From assembly GCF_012641265.1 (NCBI RefSeq), contig NZ_JABAHZ010000001.1:930001-994000 (forward strand): a DNA stretch of 64,000 nt, written 5' to 3'. Positions 8,703 through 18,500 of this stretch are shown here, in pieces. Under the pieces are notes generated by a model that made no database searches, was not told the DNA's origin, and saw only the letters and a program-made list of their open reading frames with translations. The DNA comes from Chitinophaga eiseniae. Lineage in GTDB: Bacteria; Bacteroidota; Bacteroidia; Chitinophagales; Chitinophagaceae. The position numbers and the translations under genes were made by a program. The stretch's first letter is position 1. The number at the start of each line of letters is the position of its first letter.

Positions 8703-8703
8703 A

Positions 8704-9498
8704 TTATACAGTCAGTTGGTGATAGTTTAGTTGACATAATTTATGCGGCGCCGCTTCCCGGATAAGCGCCCGGGCCATCACTTTCGTAGAGTCTATTACC
8801 GGTATATCAAATACGGAACTACGGCTAAGCGCCAACGAAAACTCCGTACATCCCAGCACCAGTGCTTCTGCGCCTTTGTCGCGGTAGTACTGCACGGCCT
8901 TTTCCATCATTTCCATTGCCTGTGGCGTAACCGGCGCCGACTGGCACTTGATGCCATATTTCTTGTCATAGATACACTGGTGAATATATTTATGCTGAAA
9001 GTCTGCAGGTGGCTTGATATAGTTAAAACCGTGTTGCTGCAATGCGTATTCATACAACCCGGTTTTATAGGTACCGTCGGTGGCCAGTACACCGATACGT
9101 TTTGCCTGCCTGAAATGTTCTTCCAGGAAATACATTGTTTCCTCAATCATATGCAGCAATTTCACTTCTGACCTGGCTGCATGGAGAATGCCCTGTATCG
9201 TGTGATAAATAATGGGCGCATGGGAGGTATTGCAGGCAATACCTGCCACTGTAACGCCCTGCGCCTCCATTTGCAGGATGATCGAGGCAATAGCACAGGC
9301 GGGATTTTCATCAGCATCTCCCAGGATAAAGGCTGTTCTGTCGGGTATCTGATCCGGCATAGACGACAGTAACATGGGTAAATGTTCCTGGTCTGAGCCG
9401 GCAAGGGTTTGTCTGAAAATATTTTCCGCCAGCATAATACCGGCATGGGGGCCGCAGCCGCCGATCACGCCTATCACTTCTTTCTTTGCCGTACGCAT
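8704..9498 (-). CDS. Aspartate/glutamate racemase family protein
   Basis: Cofactor-independent amino acid racemase, 264 residues. The two catalytic cysteines lie in IACNTSHAP (Cys89) and LGCTEFSLAL (Cys217), and the N-terminal GVIGGCGPHAG is typical of the Asp racemase branch. It probably makes D-Asp, D-Glu or a related D-amino acid. No epimerisation domain was found in any synthetase of the window, so a free racemase supplying a D-building block would make sense. It may be linked to the asparagine synthetase and the Asn-type A domain. It follows the large NRPS by 31 nt and almost abuts the thioesterase gene. Confidence 0.88.
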   Translation of the reverse strand: MRTAKKEVIGVIGGCGPHAGIMLAENIFRQTLAGSDQEHLPMLLSSMPDQIPDRTAFILGDADENPACAIASIILQMEAQGVTVAGIACNTSHAPIIYHTIQGILHAARSEVKLLHMIEETMYFLEEHFRQAKRIGVLATDGTYKTGLYEYALQQHGFNYIKPPADFQHKYIHQCIYDKKYGIKCQSAPVTPQAMEMMEKAVQYYRDKGAEALVLGCTEFSLALSRSSVFDIPVIDSTKVMARALIREAAPHKLCQLNYHQLTV

Positions 9499-9529
9499 CT
9501 GAAAAGTATTAAGGGGTAAAAGAAAAGCG

Positions 9530-12500
9530 TCAGGATTGAGGTGTTGCTACACTGGCATCAATAAAAGCGGCCAGGGAGGCGACTGTCTGGTGCATAAAAA
9601 TGTCGCGGATACGGAATACGATGCCTTTTTTTCGGGCCTGGTTCAATATTTTCACGGTTACCAGTGAGTCGCCGCCTTTTTCAAAGAAATTATCGTATAG
9701 TCCTACCCGTTCTACCTGCAGTACTTCCTGCCAGATGGCTGCCAGTATGATCTCTGTGGGTGTTGCCGGCGTATCATCGCCTTTTGGCTGAACATCACCG
9801 GACTTATCATTTATTTCCATCACATGGTCCAGGCGGCCGAGGTATTCGAGGTTTCCTTCCGCGTCCCATCGGACCAGGTCGCCGGTACAATAAGGAGTGA
9901 CGTCCCCGTCACTGCTAATACACAACTCTCCCGGCATTCCGGGCGGAACCGGGCGACCCAGGGTGTCCCATACCAGGGCCGTTACATTGTTTTGCGGGCG
10001 ACCGAGGCGTATGCTATTTCCCGGCTGATTAACGGCGTCGGTGATGCGTATACTGGCGGCAATACAACCGGTGGCTGCGCCAGGCGTGTTGTATTCGTTC
10101 ACGATAATACAACGTTCATTAACGGCGGCCAGTTCCACAAGATGTGCCCGCTGCAATGGCGTTCCGCTGGTGACGTATTTATCAGTCAACTTCCAAACGG
10201 CTGCCAGCTCTGCCACCAGGGGCAATGCGGAAGATGGCAACGCGATAAAATCATAGGGAGCATATTTCAGTAAATCAGGGTTGTCGAGCATTTCGGGCAG
10301 GGTCTGTGCCATCATTACCACTTTCTTCCCTGCCAGCAATGAGGCCAGCACCACTATCAGCCATTTATCGAAGCCAAGTCCTTCATGGGCTACCGTGGCG
10401 GTGGTCCCTATGCCGTTACCCAGGTAGGCTTTCCGGGCCTGTTCCAGGCGGCTTCCGAGCTGAGCGTGGCCTACGGTAAAACCCAGCGGCAAACCATCCG
10501 CGCCGGTAATATGCCGGGTATAAGCAATATTGTTCAGCGATAATGACAGGTCATTTCCGGCGGCCGGTGTGCCTGCTGCCTGATCACGTATATCTATTAC
10601 GGTTAGTAGTCCCGCTGGCAAACGGGTCATATCTCTATTAGTCAATAACCACTGCGCGCCCGTTTGTTTTACCACATCTCGCCAGTATTCCGGCGGCGTA
10701 TCTGCATCCAGCGGCACTGCCGTAGCGCCGGATTTCCAGATGGCCAGTAAAGCTATGAGCTGTTGCGGAGAAGCGGTCATGCTGATACCAACTACATCGG
10801 CAGATTTTACGCCTGCCTGTTGCAGGCGGTGGGCCAACTGCCCAGACCATGCTTCCAGCGCGGCAAACGAGTATTGCTCCGCACCTGCCACCACGGCGGT
10901 GGCAACGCCATGGGTAAGGGCCAGTTGTGCCAGCGTATCCAGCACCGTTGAAGCGGGAGGCGGCGCTGCCGGTCCCTGGCTAAAGGCAAATACCGTAGCC
11001 AATTCCTCTTCGCTCGCAACAGCCAATTCCAGCAATGATGGCTGAATACTTTCCGCAATCGCCTTGAGCAACTGGCAATAATGCCTACCCAGTCTTTCCA
11101 TGGAAGCGGCGGCATATACGTCGCTGTTATATTCTACCAGCAGGGAAAGCCCATTTTGCATTTCCGTGATATCGAACGTGAGATCAAATTTGGATGTGGT
11201 GCGGTTAAACTCTTCGGGCCTGATCACCGCCTCTCCTAACCTGCTTTCCATAATCTCCGGGGTATTTTGCAGTACAAACATCACCTGGAAAAGCGGGCTG
11301 TGATTCATACTTCTTTCCACGCCTACCGACTCCACTATTTTTTCGAAAGGAACATCCTGGTGAGCGTACGCATCGAGCGTGGTTTGCTTTACCTGCTGCA
11401 ACAACTCCGCGAATGACTGCTGTCCGCGGAAACGGCTCCTCAGGGCCAGGGTATTTACAAAAAAGCCAATCAATGGCTCCAGTTCCTTTTCCATACGATT
11501 GGCTACGGGAACGCCTATACAAATATCTTCCTGGCGGCTGTAGCGGAACAGGAGCACCTTCAGGGCGGCTATTAACAGCATGAATAAAGTGACCCCTTCG
11601 CGCTGCGCCAGGTCCTTTAGTTGGGTGCAAACAGTTTCATCTACCCGGAAGTGAATAACACCTCCTTTCATCGTTTCTATGGCCGGGCGCTCAAAGTCGG
11701 CAGGCAGTTGCAGGAGTGGAATCCCTGTCAGCGTATCTTTCCAGTATTTCAATTGCTGCGCCAATACTTCCCCCTGCAGGTATCCTCTCTGCCAGGTGGC
11801 ATAATCGCCATATTGTAAAGGCAATGCGTCCAGTACCGGTGCGCGTTGTTCCAGCCGGGCATGATAGTATTCCGACAGCTCCCTGGTAAGAATAGATACC
11901 GACCAGCCATCTGCAGCGATATGGTGTATAACCAGGATCATCTTGTGTTTCACGTCGGACAACTTCACCAGTTCGATGCGCAGCATATGGTCTGCTGCCA
12001 GGTCAAAAGGCTGCTGGATACTATTCACCACATGTGCCTGCCAGCGTTGCTGGTCGATCATTGCCGGGTCTTCGCGGTAAATCATCTTCCACCGGTTTTC
12101 CGGCATTACTTCCTGGTAGGGCCTTCCATCGTCCTCCCGCAACACGGTTCTCAGTACCTCGTGACGGTTCACTACTTCGCGGAAGGCGTATTCCAGTGCG
12201 TCTTTATCGAGCGTACCGTTCAATTCCAGCACCCCGGGGATATGATAGTGTATACTTCCCTCCAGGCGGTCAATAAACCAGAGCCTTTCCTGGGAGAAAG
12301 ACAACGGAATGCGGGCGGGCCGGGCGGATACCGCCACAGGAACGATAGCTGGCACGGAACTACTGGTACCACGGTTGCTGATATAGTCCGATAATGCAGC
12401 GATCGTAGTATAGTTAAACAGGTCTTTGATAGACAGGGCAACGCCCATATCTTTCCGTATAGCAGCCATCACCCGCATAGCCATGAGGGAATGACCACCG

Positions 12501-15500
12501 AGGCGGAAAAAGTTATCCTGGATACTCACTTGCGGGAGGCGTAACAACACCTGCCAAATAGCGGCCAGCTGCTGATCCGTTGTATTGCGCGGAGCCACAT
12601 ATACTGATTGGATGCCGGTATTCTCCGGATCGGGCAGTTCCTTCTTATTCACTTTACCACTTGGGGTCAGCGGGAAGGCGGGTAATTCCAGGAGAATATC
12701 TGGCACCATATACACCGGTACATGTTTGCCAATAAATGCGAGGATGTCGCTTTTATCAAATGGCGCCCGGCAAATAACATAAGCTTGTAAACGCTTTACC
12801 CCGCTATGATCCGCCCGGGCAATTGCTACCGCCTGGCTTACCGCCGGGTGTTGCAGCAACACATTTTCAATTTCGCCCAGTTCAATCCGGTAGCCTCTTA
12901 TTTTTACCTGGTCGTCGATGCGGCCCAGGTATTCTATATTCCCATTGGGCAGCCAGCGGGCCAGGTCGCCGGTACGGTATATCCGTTCGTCCGTCCAGGT
13001 AGCGGGTACGAATTTTTCTGCCGTCAGGTCATCGCGGTTACGATAGCCGCGGGCCAGTCCTACGCCGGCTATACATAGTTCGCCAGCAATGCCCACTGGT
13101 TGTAGTTTTCCCCAGGCATCCACGATATACAGGCGGGTGTTGTTGATAGGACGTCCTATGGGGATATTATCCGGAATATTGTCGTCGGGACAGTTGTAAT
13201 AAGACACTTCGATCGTGGCCTCCGTAGGTCCGTAGAGGTTAGACAATGCACACCATGGCAGCAGCTGTTTAAATTGCCGGGCAGCGGCGGCCGATAAAGC
13301 TTCGCCACTGGTAAATACCTGTCGCAGGCCTTTCAACTGCTGCAGTTCAGGCGACTCCTGTATATATTCCAGGAATGGTGTGAGCATAGAGGGCACAAAG
13401 TGCATGATGGTCACTTTCTCTTTGATCATCACTTCCACAATGCGGTCGCTGTATTTCTCCTCTCCCTGTTTCAGCAGGTATAGCCGGGCGCCGGTGAATG
13501 ACCAGCAAAACAACTCGTATACGGATACGTCAAATGTAAAAGGCGTTTTTTGGATGATCACATCTGTTGTATGCAACGGGTATTGCTGTTGCCCCCAGGT
13601 AAGGCGGTTTACCAGCGAATGATGTTCTATCATCACTCCTTTAGGCTTGCCGGTAGAACCAGACGTATAGATAACGTATACCAGGTCGTGCGGCTGCGGG
13701 TAGCTACCTGTACCTACTGGCTGCGTATTCCTGATGACAGGCCAATGTGCATCCAGCAGTACCTGCTCCAGGTTCTCTGCCGGTGGAATACGGGAGGCCG
13801 ATGACTCATCTGTCAGTATCAATCGTGTATCCGTATCAGTGAGTATATAGCTAATCCTGTCAGCCGGGTAAGCAGGATCAATAGGTACATAGGCACATCC
13901 GGCTTTAAGGATGCCCCAGATACCGATGATCATTTCCAATGAACGGTTGAGGCAGAGAGCAATCATCTCTCCCCGGCGTACTCCTTTCGTTTGCAGGAAA
14001 GCCGCCAGCACGGATGATCGCTGATGCAACTCCCGGAAGGTAAGCGACTGCTCATCGTAAGTCACTGCAATTTTATCGGGCGTTCTGGCTACCTGTTCTT
14101 CAAATAGCTGTACCACGGTGGTATCAGCCGGATAGGGAACAGTGGTATTGTTGAAGCCGGCGAGCTGGTGGCGCTCTTCCCCTTTAGTCATCAGGGGTAG
14201 TTCATTCACCTTCTGGGTGGGATCGCTGGCGATGGCTATCAACAGCTGTTCATAATGTGCAGCCATTCGCTGAATGGTCGACGCATTGAAAAGGTCTGTT
14301 TTGAATTCTATGTTCACACGCAAGCCGGCGGCAACTTCCGTTACTTCAAAGGAGAAATCAAATTTGGCGGTTTCCGGTTCATAATTCGCCTGCGATACGC
14401 TGATGTTTCCGAAGTTCATCACTTCTGTAGCCGGCGTGTTCTGGAACACAAACATTACCTGGAACAACGGACTACGGGTCATATCACGGGCGGCGCCTAC
14501 CAGTTCTACAATCCTTTCAAAAGGCACTTCCTGGTACGTATAGGCGTCGAGGGTAGTCTCCCTTACCTGTTGCAAAAATTCACTAAAGGATGGCGTGCCC
14601 CCTAAGTCGCTGCGCAGCGCCAGGGTATTCACAAAAAATCCCACCATCTTTTCTACTTCTTCCCGGGTACGGTTAGCGATTGGAATCCCTACGCAGATAT
14701 CTTCCTGTCCGCTGTAACGATATAACAATACTTTAAAAGCCGCCAGGAGCGTCATGAAGAGGGTAACGCCTTCTTTCCTGGAAAGTGCTTTCAGTTGTGT
14801 AGCATGCTCCAGTGATATGTTGTGGTGTACAATACTTCCGTGCATTCTTTCCACCGCCGGCCGGATGCGATCGGTCGGAAAATCCAGTGGCGATACACCT
14901 TTCAGCTTACCCACCCAATAGTCGAGTTGCGTAGCCAGCGCATCACCCTGCAGGTGTGTACGCTGCCATTCCGCATAGTCTGCGTACTGCCAGGGCAATA
15001 CCGGCAGGCGCGGACTTCTGTTCTCTTCTACGGCCAGGTATAACTCCATCAACTCTTTCACCATCAATGACAGCGACCAGCCATCTGTTGCAATATGGTG
15101 GGTAACGGTAAGGAGTATATGTACATCGGGCGCTAACCGGATCAGTTCGGCCCGCAACATATAATCCGCGGAAAGGTCAAATGGTTGCCGGATCTGCTCT
15201 TCCAGGTGTGCTTCCAACAGGGATTTATCTGTCAGGGAAGCATCGTCGGTATAAGACATGATCCAGCCGCCTGTTTCACATAGCAACTGGAACACCTGGT
15301 CGCCTTCCTCCCGGATAACCGTACGCAGGATTTCATGTCTCTCAATAAGGCTTTCCAGCGCCTGTTGCAAGGCTTGTACGTTTAGTGGGCCTTCCATTTT
15401 CACGACTACGGGCATATGATAATGCACGCTGCCTTGCAGGCTGTCTATAAACCACAATCTTTCCTGGGAAAAGGATAAGGGGCCTTTACGCAGGAAGGTG

Positions 15501-18500
15501 GGCGCCAGCGGCGTAGCCACTACGCCTTTCTCTTCCAGTAAGGCTGCAAACTGAGCAATGGTGGTATATGCAAAAACATCCCTGATCACTACATTTGCCC
15601 CTGTGGCGGTATTTATGGTGGCAATAGCCCTCATCGCCATTAAAGAATGTCCTCCCCATTCGAAGATGTTATCATGAATACCTATCTCCGTTACTCCCAG
15701 CAGTTCTTTCCAGATCGTTTGGAGTTGCAGCTCTATGGAGTTACGCGGCCGAACGGGTTGTTGCCGGCTTTGGCCACGTGCTTCCATTTCCGGCAATGCT
15801 TTGCGATCCAGTTTACCGCTGCCGGTAAGCGGCAACGCGGTCATTTCCACCAGGAACGGTGGTATCATGTAAGCAGGTAAACGTTGCTTCAGGTATTCGT
15901 ATAGCCGTTCACGGTTAAACGCCCCCAGGGGAACAATATAAGCATGCAGCTGCAATGCGTCACCGGCGGTAGGTTTTGCGATCACCGCGCACTGTGATAC
16001 GTTTTCATGTTGCGCCAATACTTCTTCAATCTCTCCCAGTTCAATCCGATAGCCTCGGATTTTCACCTGGTTATCGATACGGCCCAGGTATTCGATGTTG
16101 CCATCCGGTAGCCAGCGCGCCAGGTCGCCGGTGCGATACAGGGGCGAATTACACCATGGCGCCCGGATAAATCGTTCTGCTGTCAACGCCGGCCGGTTGA
16201 GATATCCGCGGGCCAGACCTTTACCGGCAATACAAAGCTCACCCGGAACGCCGATAGGCTGCAGCTGCTGATAACGATCGGTGATATATAACTGCAGGTT
16301 ATCGATGGGCTTACCAATAGGTACATTGTCCGGTACATCGGCTTTAGGACAGTCGTAGTAAGACACATCAATAGTGGCCTCCGTAGGTCCGTAGAGGTTA
16401 GACAGCGCACATCCCGGCAGCAGGCGGTTAAATGCTTTCACAGTCGATGCAGGAAGGGCTTCGCCACTGGCAAATACCTGCCGCAGTGATGGCAGGGACG
16501 CTTCGCATCCCGTCCCGGCTATATAGTCCAGGAATGCGGTGAGCATCGAAGGAACAAAATGCATGACGGTGATCTCATTTGCCGCTATTTCCTCCACAAT
16601 CTGGTCGGGGAATTTTTCGGCTCCGGCGGATAACAGGTGAACGCCAGCGCCGGTAAATAGCCACCAGAACAGCTCCCATACCGACACATCGAAGGTAAAC
16701 GGCGTCTTTTGCAGGATCTTATCTGTGCTGGTCAGCGGATACTTCGACTGCATCCAGCACAGCCGGTTTACCAGGGCATGCTGTTCTATCATCACGCCTT
16801 TAGGCTTACCGGTGGAACCGGAAGTATAAATAATATAGGCCAGATCGGCCGGCGTATTCACCAATGGCAGATCAGCTCCTGCTCCTTTGTAAAGCGCCGC
16901 ATTATTGATATTCAGTACGGTGATGTTTCCTTCAATACCGGGAGTAGGAAACTGTTGTTGTTTCAACAGGTAGCTGCAACCACTATCTTCCAGCATAAAT
17001 TGTATCCGCTCTGCGGGGTATGCAGGATCAATAGGCAGATAGGCAGCACCGGATTTCACTACTGCCAGGATGGCCACCAGCATTTCGGGGGAGCGTTCAG
17101 CCAATATGCCTACTACCTCGTTGGGCGCTGTTCCCAATGCACGCAGCATGGCGCCCAGCTGGTTGGCTTTAGTGTTCAGCTCTTCATACGTGTAGACGCC
17201 GCCCGGCCAGCTAACCGCCACGCGGGAAGGGTGCTGGCGCACCTGTGCTTCCATGAGCTGTACCAGCGTATCGTTTGCCTGATCATATGGCTTTGCAGTG
17301 GCATTAAATACTTCCCTGATCTGATGTACGTCGTCCTCCATTAACAACAGCGGGTCTATCTTTTCATCAGGCGTATATTGCAGGTGATGCAATGCTTTTT
17401 CAAAACAGGAAAGCAATTGTTCTAAAGCAGGGGTACTGATATAAGCGGTGAAATATTCTATGGCAATATTCAGGTTGCCGTCTGTCAGGTCCACATTGAA
17501 ATCGAACAGCGTATTTTCCCGCAGGTAGCTTTCAAACCTGAATGGTACGCCGGTTCCACCTACCGTTGTATTATCATTGATTTCCTTCCAGACGTGGAAA
17601 TTAACGAAGTTGAATTGCGCGTCAAACAACGGATTGCCGCCGCTGTACTGCTCCCTGGTTTGTTCTACAATACTCAGTAAAGGCAGCTGATCATACTTCC
17701 GGATCAATGCCAGTTTTTCCTCCACGGCCGCCAGGTACTCCCGCCATGATAGCCCTGCCGGCACTTGTATACGCACGGGTACTGTATTCAGGAAGCAACC
17801 CAGCAGGCGCTCTCCGTCTTCTACCAGGGGGCGGCTGAAAGCCACCAAGCCGGTAACAATATCATTTTCATAGGTCAACATCTTCGTGGCATATACATAG
17901 GCCGCAAAGAGCAGGTGCTTTACCTGCACCTGGTACTGCTCTGCTACCTGTTGTAAACCTAGCAGGTATTGACGGTCGAACGTGCGGAACATTTTCAGGT
18001 ATTCCGGCGATTCCTTGCTGCCATTGAGTTGGAGGCGCTGATATCCTTCCAGTTCGTTTTTCCAGAAGGTGGTAATGGCTTTGTTTCGCTTGCACAGCAG
18101 TTCTTCCAGGATATAATCTTCAAAAGTGCACTTCAATGGCAACGGGGTAAAGCCCGGTTCTTCCTTTAACCGGAAATAAACGTTGCTGAATTCTGTCATA
18201 AAGGAAGCCCAGCTCCAACCATCAAAAATGGCATGGTGTGCTTCCATTGTAAATACCAGGTGCCCTGTATTGATCCGGAACATCGTAATCCGCCATAGCG
18301 GCACCGTGGCCAGTGGAAACGCCTTCAGTTTACTTTCCTTCAGAAACTGGCCGATTACCTGTTGCTGTGTATCCCTGTCCCTATCCATGAGATTCTCCAC
18401 CTGCAGGGGCAATGAAATTTCTTTATAAACCACATGCGCCAGGCGGTTTAGATCAAATGCTGTACGAAGGGCCGGATGTTTAGTGATCATCAGTTTCAAT

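Noticed and set aside
9530..9800. C-terminal thioesterase or reductase domain on the last NRPS
   Set aside because: The protein ends about 40 residues after the PCP Ser with no room for a TE or R domain.
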